Source: CAJXJP01 sp034111025
GTDB taxonomy: Bacteria; Patescibacteriota; Gracilibacteria; BD1-5; UBA6164
Assembly: GCA_034111025.1 (NCBI GenBank)
Contig: JAWUYB010000033.1
Coordinates: 1 to 24,671, forward strand
DNA length: 24,671 nt
Direction: 5' to 3'
Shown here: positions 1 through 12,000 of the stretch, piece after piece
Position numbering within the stretch: the stretch's first letter is position 1
Layout of the letters: every line of letters starts with the position of its first letter
Notes under the pieces: model-generated
Told to the model about the DNA's origin: nothing
The model's database searches: none
What the model saw: only the letters and a program-made list of their open reading frames with translations
Made by a program: the position numbers and the translations under genes

Positions 1-422
1 TGAAGAGGGAATTCTATAAAATACTTTACTTCTATATCTAGTTTTTCTATATCATTATCACAAATAAAACTATAACTTGTTGCTAATCATTGACTTAGTA
101 TTTGATGAGCATCATCTTGTCTTAACTCAAAGTTATTAAATCTACATTTAGTTCCATTATTTTTTATAGAAATATTATTTTTTATATAATTTTCTAATAT
201 ATTACTATTATCATAATAAGTTGTAATACCATTTGTTGAATCAATATTGTTTTTTCTTAATAAATATTCAACTTCAAAACTATGAAAATAAGTAGTGAAA
301 TGAATATTATTTTTTTTAAAATTTGCTGTTGAGACACTTATATCTAAAGGATGAGCAAATCATATAGGAATATTTATAAATAATAATATTATAAATATTA
401 TTGATGAAATTATTTTTTTCAT
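1..422 (-). CDS. Secreted protein, 5' part (leaves window)
   Basis: The visible part is 140 codons from the ATG at 422 and is cut by the left edge. It starts with a lysine pair and a hydrophobic stretch (residues about 4-20), followed by a likely signal-peptidase site before AHPLDISVST, so it is probably exported. Two UGA codons (one in the signal peptide, one near residue 115) must be read as glycine to keep it open. The mature N-terminus starting with AHPLD faintly resembles the extracytoplasmic start of HupE/UreJ-type membrane proteins, but the diagnostic membrane domain would lie outside the window. Two cysteines about 24 residues apart could form a disulfide. No Shine-Dalgarno site is visible. 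Its promoter region is the short gap shared with the terminator at 458-485. Confidence 0.75.
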
Positions 423-457
423 GAAAAAATTATTAAAAGTATTTATATAAGTATAAC

Positions 458-485
458 AAAAAAGTCTGGATATCCAGACTTTTTT
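458..485 (-). terminator. Intrinsic terminator, perfect palindrome
   Basis: GTCTGGATATCCAGAC is a perfect 16-base palindrome flanked by six A on the left and six T on the right, so it works on either strand. It lies just past the stop of the long minus-strand gene (stop at 494-496) and ends that transcript before the next minus-strand gene begins at 422. Confidence 0.85.
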
Positions 486-493
486 AGAACAAT

Positions 494-3400
494 TTATTTT
501 TTCTTATGTTTTCTTAAGATCGCTTCTTTTCTAGATTTGTAATAATCTTCAGTTTCTTGAGAAGTTTCTTTAGAATATGATTTGTATACAGGTTGTAGTG
601 AAGCATATTTTGTTAAACTTGCTAGAGCTAATTTATAATTATATTTCAAACTAGTAATGGAAGTTTGTAATTCTTTTTTAGCTTTAACTCTTGTATTACT
701 TGTTAATCAATCAAGTTGTAGTACTGCATAAGATAATATTAATTCATTTATACTTCAAACTATTTTTTCTTTATATATATCTGAATATTTTCAATTCAAA
801 AATAGTTTAGCTATTTTTTTAAATAACTCATTCTTTTCACTTCATTTGATATAATGTAACTCATATCAATCAACAGTCATTACTGACATTTTTTCTCTTA
901 GTAAATTTAAAACCTTAGTTTGATCTTTACTACTACTATTTATATCTGAAAATAGTTTAGTATAAATATTAAATTTATCTCATTCATAATCTTGTAATTC
1001 TAAAATGGCAAAGTTTATTTCATCATTTTCATCATTTACAGAGATGTTTTTTAGATTTTTTTGTTTTGCTACTAATTTATATAATTCTTTTGCATTAACT
1101 GATTTCCCACAACTATTGTCATAATAACTTTTTGAATAATCTCAATATTTACATTTATCTTTTATTCATAATGAACCTCATCAAGATCATCTATTTGAAT
1201 TTCATCAATTATTCCCTCAATCGTTATCGTTTCCTCAATCGTTATCATCTTCATTTTGATCAATTACTGGATCTCAACCATTTGCTGAACTTTCAGCTAC
1301 AGCAAAATATGTAAAATGACTCGTTGTAAATTTTAGATTCCCTCAATTTTTTATTATATTACCATTTTCTAATTTTTCCCAATTTTGACCATCTTCACTT
1401 GAAAGAATAGTATGTCTTTTTTCTGAATCAATACCTGGGATATTAATTTGTACTGGTTTATTTAATTTTAAACCTACTCATAGAGTATCAGCTCAAACTT
1501 TTATAATTTTTTCAATATGAAGATTTTTTAATTTATTATTTCCAAAATTTCATTCATCATCTAGAAAGTTTTCAACTGGAACCTCACTTGGTAGTAAAAA
1601 TGTACCATCCCAAGTAGTTCATGTACTTGTTTCTAATGATTCAACTATTGTTCATGTATTAGTTGCTTCCATAGTGATACTATTTTCTCATGTAAATGTT
1701 ACATTAGAATCAGTAGTTAATATTATTTGATCTTGTTCTGATAATACTTGAGTACCAGTAATCATTCTATTTTCTAATCTTCTAAACCTAGTTTTTCATG
1801 TAGAGTTAAGAGTTTGATTATCAGAAGAATTAACTGTAGGTGTCATAAAACTACCTTCAATTGTTTTTAAATTATATTGATTATCAAATAGATTTATTTT
1901 ATAGAAATATTCAGTATTAGGTCAAACTCTTCATATTCTCAAATTGATATTTTCATCATCCATAAACATATATCTATCAATATCTCTATACCTAGCATAT
2001 TTTAAATTATTTTGATCAGTTCAATATCATAATTGTATATGAGATGCTTGATTTTTATAAAAATTATCATCATCTACTTTAAACTTAATTCTTGCATAAG
2101 AGTTATTTCAATCTCTTGAAAAAGTAACTCTAAATAAGTCAGTTTCAGGTTCTTTTACATCAATATAACTATCTAATTCATAGTTAGCTCATAATCCAGC
2201 ACTAATATCTTGATTGTATATTTCTTTGAATAATTTTGTGTATATTGATCTATAATCAATTCAAACTCATAACCGGTTTGCTTTAGCAACTGCAAATGAA
2301 TTATTTCAATATATTTTTTCAGGCATACTTGCTTTTAACTCATCATTGTTTGATAATATAAACATTCAACTTCATTTACCATGATCTGTTCAATTAGAAG
2401 AATTAATTTTTGTTGTTCTTCAAAATTCAGAATATAATACAATTGTTACATTGTGTTTATCTTTCACTTTATTATAAAATGCAGCTGTTTTTTCAGCAAC
2501 GTTTTTTAGATTTTTGTTTAATCATGCTTTTTGTCTACTATGAGTATCATATCATCCATCAGCATGCATAGATAATACATTTGTAATACCTGCATCAAAT
2601 AAATTTTCTGCAAATACAAAATTATCATTCATATTTCTTCCAGCTCATGATCTACCTCAATTTGCAACAGAAGCTTCGGCAACATTTGAGATATGAACTC
2701 AATTTCAAAATATAAAATCTAGATTTTTAGGATAAATTCTACTTAAATATATATCTTTTAGAGTATTAATTTTATGTATTCTGAAATCTGTATTCGTTGC
2801 ATCAGTGATTCTATATAATCAATCACTTCATACATTTAAAGATTTTCAACCTCTAAATTCAACTCAACCTCTGTTTAGAACTAAAGTTTTTAATGGATCT
2901 TCATTTTGAATATAATTTCATACTATTCACATACCTTTTGAAGAATATTCATTATTTAATGATGTCATTTTCCTTCTTGCAGAATCATGTCATCTAGAGT
3001 GATTTGGAGTACCAACCCTATTAATAACTTTTAAATCTCAACTATCAAATAAAGTTTTAAATTCTTGAAGACTAGCATTCATATAATTTTCATTATCTAA
3101 ATCTATTAAACCAGTACCCGTGAGTGAACCGGTTCATCTTTTTTCTAAATATTGAGGATATTCATCTTTTGGTACAATAGCATGTAACCAATCCATTCAT
3201 CATCCAAAATATACAAATACTAATTTATTATCGTTATTATAAAAACTAGAATTTAGTCATTTTAATTCAATAGGAGCATCATGACCACTTTGTAAAACAT
3301 ATTCTGGTTGAATAAGTAACAAATGTATTAATCATTTTGTATAATATTTATTATAATCCTCACTATTTAAATCAAAAACTACTACATTTCAATCTTTATC

Positions 3401-4879
3401 TAAAGACATAAAATTAACTAATTTTTGTTTAACTTCAGGAGAGATTAATTCACTTCAATAGATTTTTAATTCCATATTAGCGATAAGTTCATTTAGATTA
3501 TCCGATTTATCTATAAATGTATCTATATCTAATTCATTTACAATTCTTGATGCTTCAGAAGCCCATCTTATTGATGTAGTAGTATTAAAGAAAGCTTTAT
3601 TGTCATCAAAACCATCTCTTCAAAAAATACTTCATGGATAATATGGTGACCAACCTAGAGTTCTAGATGTAGATCTTAAATTATACATGTTATCAATTCA
3701 TAATAACTTAGCAGTACCAACAGTTAACTCAATAGGATTTTTATATATTACACTATTCATTGATTTATCTGTATACATCATGTCATGAGCCAGTAACCAT
3801 TTTACACTTGCATATAAATCAAAATCATTATTAATAATTTGATTCGCAATTATATTTAAATCATTACGACTTGGATTTTCAGCTATATAAAATCTATAAA
3901 ATTTATCTGCCAAAAATAGTGCTATTGCATTTTCTCTTTTAGAAAAAATATAATCAATAGTATTATCAGGTAAACCGTTATTACCTCAAATACTTGTTTT
4001 CATCATTTGAATATCTATAGTACCACTTGCAGTATTATAAAAAGGGAATATATCTCAAGCTTTTAAATCTCATTCTAAAAATTCAAAAGTTGTATTTGTA
4101 TTTATTGATGGATTAAAACTTACTTCATGAGTATTTTCATTTGATTCAAATCAAATAAGTATTTTAGAAAGAACATCTACATCTGTTTCTGAATAGTTTC
4201 TTTCATCTCAGTTATCTGGAGTTTCTGTCGGAATATATTCTAACATCAGTAATAGTTGTAACAACTCTCTTGCATAGTTCTCATTTGGTTTTTTTGGATC
4301 TGTTTGATTGAGTAAATCTAAAAATTGAGAAAGACTATAATCTCCAGGGTTTCAATTATTTAATAGATTTCTTTTTAACATTTCTTTATAATTTCATAAG
4401 GTATGAGAATAAAGAAGATTATGAGTATTTTCTATATCTAAATATGTTATATCTTTAGAATTTGAATTATTCACTGAAAAAGTATCTTCAAATATTGTGA
4501 AGAATTTTGCTTTAGCTTCGTAAGGATCAAAAGCTTTCTTAGCTAAATAGTAATTATACATACTATTACTTGAACCTGGGTTAAATGCAGGATCACTTGT
4601 CATATCTGACAATAATGTATTGAAGTCTGTTCTACTAGGACCTGTTTTAGATGGAAATAATACATTTACTGCATTTGCTGCAGATCAAACTGCAAATAAT
4701 TGATTTATTTGTGTTTGAGATGCTCAAAAGAGAGATTTTTTAGCAATATGCCTTGCTTTTTCTATAGTCCATGGACTGCTTTGATTATTTGTATCAACAG
4801 CATATACTGAATAGAAACCAAAATTACTAGATATTAGTAATGATGTTAGACTTATAAAAGAAAATAACTTTTTTACCAT
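494..4879 (-). CDS. Secreted DUF1800-DUF1501 fusion protein
   Basis: 1461 residues, starting at the ATG at 4879 with an N-terminal signal sequence (residues 1-25). Residues about 100-520 match DUF1800: NENYARELLQLLLMLEY, then NYSETDVDVLSKILIGF, then a lysine-rich phenylalanine segment and a WSPYYPGSIFG motif. Residues about 530-900 match DUF1501: VYFGGGMDWLH, MHADGGYDTHSRQ, LYSEFGRTTKIN and GTDHGKGSGMF. These families are usually encoded by two neighbouring genes of secreted proteins of unknown biochemistry; here they form one chain. Residues about 1100-1195 form a beta-rich module ending in TSHFTYFAVAE. A Gly/Asn/Asp linker (about 1206-1235) leads to a CKYGDYSKSYYDNSC motif and a lysine-rich helical tail. 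Dozens of UGA glycines occur, some in the DUF1501 motifs. No Shine-Dalgarno site. A promoter is proposed at 4912-4939 and the terminator is at 458-485. Confidence 0.9.
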
Positions 4880-4911
4880 AATATAAATTATTAAAAAATA
4901 CAATAATATTT

Positions 4912-4939
4912 ATTTTAAATATAAGAAATTATATGTCAA
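4912..4939 (-). promoter_or_regulatory. Putative sigma70-type promoter of the DUF1800-DUF1501 gene
   Basis: On the minus strand, TTGACA (4939-4934) is followed after 16 bases by TAAAAT (4917-4912). This would start transcription near 4905, about 26 bases before the ATG at 4879. It is recognised by motif only, and such hexamers occur easily in AT-rich DNA. The perfect -35 box and good spacing make it one of the better candidates here. Confidence 0.5.
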
Positions 4940-5083
4940 TTTAAATTTTATTTTAATAAAAATATTACTAACCTGTCATTTTATTCTTAAACAAAATATA
5001 AAATTTTTTATTTAAGATTGTATTAATATAAAAAATAATAATGTTTATTAACTATATAGAAAATGAAAAATATGATTGGTTTT

Positions 5084-6952
5084 TTATATTATTCCATGGT
5101 CTTGCAAAGTTTGAATCTGATTTGTATTTAATATATTTTTTAATTCTGTTAATTTTATAGATTTTAGTTTTTCTATATTTGAGTATTTATTTAGTATTTT
5201 TTTTCTTGTAATAGGTCAAAAACCGGGAAGTGATTCTAAAATATTTTTTCTAACTTCTTTAATTCTTTTATCTCTATTAAAAGTAATAGCAAACCTATGA
5301 GCTTCATCACGTATTTTTTGAACAAGTCTAAGCTCTAAACTATCATGTGATAATACTATAGGTTTTGATTCTCAGGGGAGAAATAATTCCTCTTCTCTTT
5401 TAGCTATTCAGACTAATTGTAGGTTTTGTAGGTTTTTAAGATAAATTTTATCTTTATCTGAAATATTTTCAGTATTTATATTATTTATTTCTTCTTGTAC
5501 TATTTTAACAACACTTCAAAGTTGTCATTTTCATCAATCAATAATAATTAAATCTGGGAGAGTATTTAATTTTTTGATTTCTGCTATTCTACGTTTCATA
5601 ACTTCTTTCATTGATCAGAAATCATCTATTTTCCCTTCTTCTAAACTTTTTATATTAAACTTCTTATATTTAGATGTATTTGATTTACCATTTTCTATAA
5701 TACTACGGCTTGCAACAGTATGAGTCCCAGATAAATGAGAAATATCATTACATTCAAATAATATATTTTTATGTAATTCTTTATAATATAATATTTTTAA
5801 TAAATTTTGCATAGTAGCTTTTGAAAACCCTTTGGTAGATAGAGAATCTAGATATTTTTTATATGCATGTTCATATACGTTTTTATAAGACATTTGTAAT
5901 ATCTCTTTCTTTGGTCAAATTTGTGGATATTCTATTTTAATGATTTCTAAAATATTAGATATTTCAAAGGGAAGTATAAAACTAATATTTTCATTTTGTT
6001 CTAAATATTGCGAAAACTTAGTTTCTATGAAATTTTTTACAACTTCTTCTTTTTCTTCTTCTAATATATTCTTAATTTCAAAAGTTTGATATCAAAGTAT
6101 TTTACCACCACGAATCTCAATAAGTCAGATATATATATGATCAAATTTATCAATATAATGAATTACGTCATAATTTCATGTTATTTTATCACGTATATTT
6201 TGAGAGATATCAAGACTTTCTAGAGATTCTATGAGGTCTTTATTTTTCTTTGCTTCTTCAAATTTTAGATTTTTAGCCAGTTGAAACATTTTTTCTTTCA
6301 TAGTTTCAATGACTTTTTTATAATCTCACTTGAGAAATCTTTTAATGTTTTCCATTTGAGATAAATACTCTTCTTTTACTTCTGATTGTGTAAATGAGGT
6401 ATTTATCTTTTTAATGTTATTTTTAAATAAATACTTATCTAAGTTATATCCTGAACCTTCTTTAAAAAAATGAATATCAAAACATCAGTAACCAAAATGT
6501 TGTTTAATAACTTTTAGTATATTATTTACATGAGTAGTAGATATATATGGACCAAAATATGTTCCATTTTTTTTTCATCTTACCACTGACATATTACTTG
6601 GAGATTGACGAGTTTTCATTAGTTTTGGATATTCTTCATTTGTGATTTTTATATACATATAATTCTTATCATCCTTCATAAGAATATTATATTTTGGTTT
6701 GTGTTGTTTTATAAGATTCGTTTCTAATATAAGACTTTCAGTTTCGTTTTCTACAATAATTGTCTCAATATTTACTATTTGTGCCACCATTTTTTTCTTC
6801 GCAAAATTGAGTTTTGTTTTTCCATTAAAATAACTATGTACACGTGAAAAAAGATTTACACTTTTTCCAATATAAATTATATTTCATTTGCTATCGAAAT
6901 ATTGATATATTCCAGGAGCTTTAGGTATGTTCGTTAAGTTGATATTTGACAT
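5084..6952 (-). CDS. uvrC: Excinuclease ABC subunit C (UvrC)
   Basis: 622 residues, close to the usual UvrC length. UvrC makes both incisions around a lesion in nucleotide excision repair after UvrAB recognition. The N-terminal GIY-YIG nuclease is clear (APGIYQYF, then IIYIGKS, then an Arg two turns on, then the acidic NETESLILE). A UVR helix pair (about residues 205-240) should bind UvrB. The RNase H-like second nuclease shows ECNDISHLSGTHTVASR and LIIIDGGKGQL. The C-terminus has the helix-hairpin-helix segment LPGFGPITRKKILNKY. Several glycines, including one in LPGFGP, are UGA. The ATG at 6952 is the first possible start, with no Shine-Dalgarno site. It is divergent from the small gene at 7009. 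Confidence 0.95.
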
Positions 6953-6972
6953 ATATAATATTTCTTTATAAT
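6946..6972 (+). promoter_or_regulatory. Putative consensus promoter of the 7009 gene
   Basis: TTGACA (6946-6951), 15 bases, then TATAAT (6967-6972). Both hexamers match consensus perfectly, with slightly short spacing. The start point would be near 6979, about 30 bases before the ATG at 7009. The -35 box overlaps the first codons of uvrC on the other strand. Confidence 0.5.
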
Positions 6973-7008
6973 TGTTTAGCTATTAACAAGAACTAGAAGG
7001 AGTTTAGA

Positions 7009-7176
7009 ATGAATGACAGTGTATCGTTATTTAAAATAGGTTACTTAGAAAAAAGTAGATATATTGAAAATGTAGACAAGTTAAACAATGAGTTAAGAAT
7101 TCGAGATATATTATTTTTTTTATCACCAGTAATTATAACTTGTATTCCAGTTATAGCATATGTCTTATCTAGATAA
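7009..7176 (+). CDS. Small membrane protein with strong Shine-Dalgarno site
   Basis: 55 residues ending in TAA. I do not recognise the family. Residues 1-33 are polar and mixed-charge; residues about 34-53 form one hydrophobic segment (ILFFLSPVIITCIPVIAYVL) followed by SR, so it is probably a tail-anchored or single-pass membrane protein. The start is fixed by GAAGGAG (6996-7002) a few bases upstream, one of only two strong Shine-Dalgarno sites in this window. There is no UGA codon, and its single glycine is GGT. A consensus promoter precedes it and a terminator follows 10 bases after the stop, so it looks like a complete single-gene unit. It could be of foreign origin like cdsA, though one glycine gives little statistical power. 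Confidence 0.7.
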   Translation: MNDSVSLFKIGYLEKSRYIENVDKLNNELRIRDILFFLSPVIITCIPVIAYVLSR

Positions 7177-7185
7177 GCATTTTAT

Positions 7186-7210
7186 AAAAAGGCCAATTAG
7201 GCCCTTTTTT
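7186..7210. terminator. Bidirectional intrinsic terminator
   Basis: AAAAAGGCC-AATTA-GGCCCTTTTTT forms a stem with one bulged C and a T run. It lies between two convergent genes (stop at 7176 on plus, stop at 7212 on minus) and can end both transcripts. Confidence 0.85.
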
Positions 7211-7211
7211 A

Positions 7212-7883
7212 TTATCTTAAATCTATTGAGTTACTCGACCTCTTGAACTCATCTATATTTTCTTTTTTTCTAATATCAGCATCATCTACAGGATATTCTT
7301 TTTTGAGATATTTTTCTACAACTCAACCGAGAGTATCCATGACCATATCAAATCTATCAGTTTCTGGTTCATTTTCATCTTCATAGTGATGATGTTTGAT
7401 GTGCTCTACTTCATTGAGTGCTGAATATGGTGAAAGACAATCTGTTAATACAAATGAGTCATCTCATATTTTATGAATTATAAGATCTCATTTTTTTAGT
7501 ATTTTATCAATAAATCAATTTTGTTCGACTTCCATTCATTCAATATTATCAAAATCTATCGTTGACATCTTTGTTTTAAATATTGACCAATCTAAATCTA
7601 CAACTCATGAATCAGTAATTATCCAAACATCATTATACCAATCAAATATATCATAAATTATTTTAATGTATATTAAAAATAAATAAATTTCTAAATACAT
7701 AAACTGTATTAAATCTTTAGCTCTAAATGAGTAATAATAGATAAATACAGGGATCAGAACAAATAAAAATAACCAGAAGAATATTTTTCAAATAATATTA
7801 ATCCAATGCTGATGGATTATATGTTGAATTTCTTGTCATTCTGGAGTATATTTTTCGAAAAATTTATAATCAAAACTATTCAT
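7212..7883 (-). CDS. Membrane protein with bacterial PH-like domain
   Basis: 223 residues, from the ATG at 7883 to TAA. Two hydrophobic segments (about residues 31-50 and 58-80) are followed by a soluble domain whose pattern resembles bacterial PH domains of the bPH_2/YdbS type: WIITDSGVVDLDWSIF, then a DFDNIEGMEVEQNGF stretch, then KKGDLIIHKIGDDSFVLTDC. The C-terminal 70 residues are strongly charged, with a HIKHHHYEDENEPE segment that could bind metal or simply be flexible. UGA encodes glycine several times. There is no Shine-Dalgarno site. The function is unknown; bPH_2 membrane proteins are often linked to envelope processes. The domain call rests on pattern only. Confidence 0.8.
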
Positions 7884-8062
7884 AGTATTTTTATTATAAA
7901 AATTATTTAGTTTATTATATTAAAAAATAGAGATACTCAAAATTATCTCTTTAACAATAAATCTAAAATTTGCATTTGACTTTAAATTCTAAGTTAATTA
8001 TCCTTTTGGAATTATTGATTATGAAATACTTATTATTATGTATTATCTTTTCAAATTTAATC

Positions 8063-8117
8063 GAAATTACATTAAATAAAAAGAGCAATCCTTGCTCTTT
8101 TTATTTAATGTAATTTC
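8063..8117. terminator. 26-bp perfect inverted repeat terminator at xth 3' end
   Basis: Left arm 8063-8088 and right arm 8092-8117 are perfect reverse complements around a three-base loop (TCC). The core GAGCAA/TTGCTC is flanked by A and T runs. The right arm contains the last codons and the UAA of xth (minus strand, 8105-8107), so the stem forms from coding sequence. The stem is far longer than an intrinsic terminator needs. Confidence 0.85.
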
Positions 8118-8899
8118 ATAACAACAGGACAATGGTCTGATCAAAGTACTTCAGTTAGATATTCTATATCTTCAACTTTATCCAAGAAAGAATTATTTAC
8201 TACAAAATAATCAATTCTCCATCATACGTTTCTTGGTCTCGCTCATGCTCTTACACTCCACCATGAGTATGTATCTAATTGATCAGGGTAAAAGTATCTA
8301 AACGTATCAGTATATCAATTGTCTAATAATTCTGTTACTTTTTCTCTCTCAATAGGTAGAAATCAAATAGTTTTTTGGTTCTCTTTTGGTCTAGCTATAT
8401 CGATTTCAGTATGAACAATATTAAGATCACCAGTTAATATTACATTTTTACCTTGATAAATTAAGTCATTAGAATATTCAATAATATGATCATAAAATTT
8501 TAACTTATATGTTACCATTTCAGTTCCATCAGCTCTTGTTCACCCATTTGGATAGTATCCATTAAGTAATACTATATTTTTCCCATCTTTTATAAACTCT
8601 ATTTCAGTAACTCTTCCGTCTGTGTGTAAATGATCTCTACCATCAAAATGATTTTTTGTATTAACAATTTCTAAATCTTCTTTATAAAAGATAACAGTTC
8701 CAGCATATCAAGCTCTTTCTCAAGTATGCCATACATATTTATATCATTCTATTTCTCATACTTCTTTTAAAAATTGAGATTCAAAAGCTTTTGTTTCCTG
8801 TAAACATAATACATCAGGATTTTCTATAGCTACAAAATCTTTTAATCATTTTTTTGCTGCTGCTCTTATCCCATTAACATTCCATGAAATTATTTTCAT
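8105..8899 (-). CDS. xth: Exodeoxyribonuclease III / AP endonuclease
   Basis: 264 residues, the usual size for the ExoIII/AP-endonuclease family, which cuts DNA 5' of abasic sites and removes 3' blocking groups in base excision repair. All key motifs are present: MKIISWNVNGIRA at the N-terminus, the metal ligand in LQETKA (Glu35), NGYYPNGG, the catalytic TGDLNIVHTEID, the WWSVRAGARPRNVGWRIDY region, and the terminal GSDHCPVVM. UGA supplies the glycines of NGG (second position), AGA and GSDH, while WW and WNVN keep UGG for tryptophan. This cleanly separates UGA=Gly from UGA=Trp. The start is the ATG at 8899, with no Shine-Dalgarno site. Its stop lies within the long terminator hairpin. Confidence 0.95.
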
Positions 8900-8980
8900 A
8901 ATTTATTTTTATAATATATTTATGTAAGTTACTATACATGCTATTATGAAAAGTAAAGTTTTACTGGTAAATAATATATG

Positions 8981-9008
8981 TTTACAATATTTTAAATTTA
9001 TATATAAT
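8981..9008 (+). promoter_or_regulatory. Putative promoter of the metalloprotease gene
   Basis: TTTACA (8981-8986), 16 bases, then TATAAT (9003-9008). The inferred start near 9015 leaves about 30 bases of leader before the ATG at 9046. It lies in the 146-base divergent gap between xth and the metalloprotease. Confidence 0.55.
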
Positions 9009-9045
9009 AGATGTTATATTTTATGTTTTGTAACTACAAAAAAAT

Positions 9046-12000
9046 ATGGAATCAAAAAAAGGAAAAACTATATCATTAAAAATTATTTCTTATATAAGTA
9101 TTATTGCGCTTGTATTTTGAAATATTTTTTTTGTCTATTGATCCGATAACTCTGATATTATAGAAGAAATAGATTTCTTCTCAACTCACAACCATGATCA
9201 TAATCATAATCAAGATAATATTGATGAAAATTTTATTGATTTAAATTTATCATGAACAAGAATAATTGAACAATCTATATCAGAGACTCATATCGAAATA
9301 GAATGAATATTGGAACAAGTTATATGAGAATGACTCAATGGTTATATGGAAGAAACGTATTTATTACATGATGACTCCTATTGAAAATCGTTTATTTTAG
9401 ATTTCAATAATGTAATAGATGAATCGTATATATGATCGAGAGTTATCTTATGATGACTTGATTGAGATGATATATTTATAGTAAAATCTCTTCTAAGTAA
9501 TCAAACTGTATTACAAAGTAATGTAGCAGCAGTAGAATTTACACCAGAAACAAAAAATATAAGAAACGTTGCTGTGTTTATGGTAAATGTAAATTGAAAT
9601 ACACCAATTTGGAGTGAAGAATTATCTGAATCAAAAATTTTCTGAAATATAAATTCATCAAAAGAATATTTTAAAGAAATAAGTTATTGAGAATTAGAAA
9701 TTAATTCTGACGCAGATTGAGATTGAAAAAATGATATTTTTTGACCATTTAATGTAGATTGAGCTGGTAAGTGTGAATACTCTACTTGGAGGTCACAATC
9801 ACTTCAGCAAGCGATTGATGCATGAATTGATACATCAAAATATCATAATATTATATTAATATTACCTAATTATTCTAAAATTGGTTGTAATTGGGCAGGT
9901 TTATGAAATGTTTGATCTGTGGATTCTAATTATACAATGTACAGTTGGATTGCATATTCTTCAAATTCTGTAGTTCAACATGAATTATGACATAATTTTG
10001 GTATGTGACATGCATCAACTGATACAGATAATAATGGTAGTGTGAATAGTGAATATGGAGATCAGTCAGGTGTTATGTGATGACCTGCGTGAATGCCATT
10101 AAAAATTTGAGTGAATGGACCACATATGGATCAATTAAATTGGTGAGACCATATAGAATGATTTTATGAATTTCCGACTGAGCCAGTTTCAAATTATATT
10201 TTACAACCACTTCAATTAGATCTAGAAATTACTACGGGAACAAGAGTAATTAAATTTCCTAAGAAAAATAATAATGAATTTTATTATATAAGTTACAGGC
10301 AAGCTGTTTGATATAATTCTCAAATGTATTCTAAATATCAACCAGGTTTAACAATTCATACATATAAGTGATCTGGTTATGCAAATACTAAATTAGTTAA
10401 GAAATTAAATGACGGAGAAGCTTTCTTTGATGCTACTAATAATATAAGAATAACAAGTCAATGAATTGATGAAACTTCTCAATGAATGAAAGTTTTAATA
10501 GAAACAAATCCATGATCTTGTATTAAAGGAGAGTTATGAGTAAATAAATTATTTAATACTGAATATCTTCAAGTCAATTCTCAATGAAATATTGATTTCA
10601 GATTTATGAATAATGATGTAGATTGTAATGAGCAAACATTAACATTAACAAATAATCCTGATTCTGAGTTAGTATGAATTTTTACTTCATCAGAAGTTGT
10701 ACTTCATCCACAATATTTCAAGGAAACATCTTTTGTTTTTAATACATGAAATCAAGATAAAGAATATTTTTATAGTATTACTGCTTCTGATAATGACTGA
10801 TTAACACCAAATCACTGAAGCTTTACTTTTACTGGTTCAGTTTTAGTTGATGGAATATTACCAACTACTATTAATAACCTTAGTTATAACAAAAATGCTT
10901 CTACTTATAAATTTACTTGGTCAGCATCAGTAGATAATTGAACTTGAATTGATAAATATGAAGTATACAGAAGTACTTGATCTGGATTTATTTTTCATAG
11001 AACTATTTATCCACAATGAGATTCTAATATAGTATCATTTGATGAAATAGATTTATGAGCATTAAAATATTCATACAAAGTTTATGCTTTAGATAAGGCA
11101 GGGAATAATTCTATTGAAAGTAATACGGTAGTAATAGATAATTCAGCATGATTATGTATATTTAACGGTTGAGAATTAATATTAAATTCTAGATATATTT
11201 CAACAAATACATGATCTGTACATAATTTAGCTTATGAATTAAAAAATAAAAATATTAATTGTAATGCCAGTAGTTTTTCACTTTCTACAACTCTTCCTGA
11301 ATGATTTATATCAGTTTTAGATAAACAAAATATAGTTTTAAATTCTGGTGATTCAATGACAGGTGTTTTACAAATTCAATCATCACTCTTACCTTGAGAA
11401 TACAATATAGTTTTTTCTAATCAAACTCTTAATTATACCGACAACAATAAAAATATAAAAAATAATACAAACCTTACTTTTTACTTAAATTGAGAATATA
11501 TAACAAGTCCTAGCAATATGAATTATATAAAAAATAATAATTCATATAATTTTTCATGGAGCGGTTCAATATATACTTCAATATGAAAAGAATGAAGTTG
11601 ATGATTAAACTCAGTAAATTATGAATTATTTAGATCGTCTTCAATTGACTTTAATAATTACACAAGCATTTATAATTGAATAAATACAAATTTCTCAGAT
11701 ATATTAGTATCAGAAGATATTTATAAATATTATGTCATTGCAAATAATTGAAAAGGACTGAGTTCTGAAAAATCTAACACTATTGATTTAACTTATTCCA
11801 TTCCTGAAAATATCACAGCTACAGTAAAATTTAATAGTTGAAGTATTACTAATTCTAGTAATACTCAAATCGAATTAAATTCTTCTATTTTCCCAGTTAA
11901 TTATTATTTAACTTGAGATATTAGTAGTACAGGAACTATTAATCAAAAAACAGACTTAGATATTAATTTATCTAATATTGATTGACTAAAAACTATTAAT

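Noticed and set aside
1132..1314. Plus-strand open frame of 60 codons
   Set aside because: Antisense to the Asn/Asp/Gly linker of the DUF1501 fusion gene, with no start signal or family likeness.
8105..8899. UGA = Trp (mycoplasma-type code)
   Set aside because: Trp positions in ExoIII and elsewhere keep UGG, while UGA aligns with invariant Gly in many families.
8946..9149. Plus-strand frame of 67 codons starting before the metalloprotease
   Set aside because: Its second half overlaps the metalloprotease signal peptide in another frame; composition is that of AT-rich non-coding DNA.
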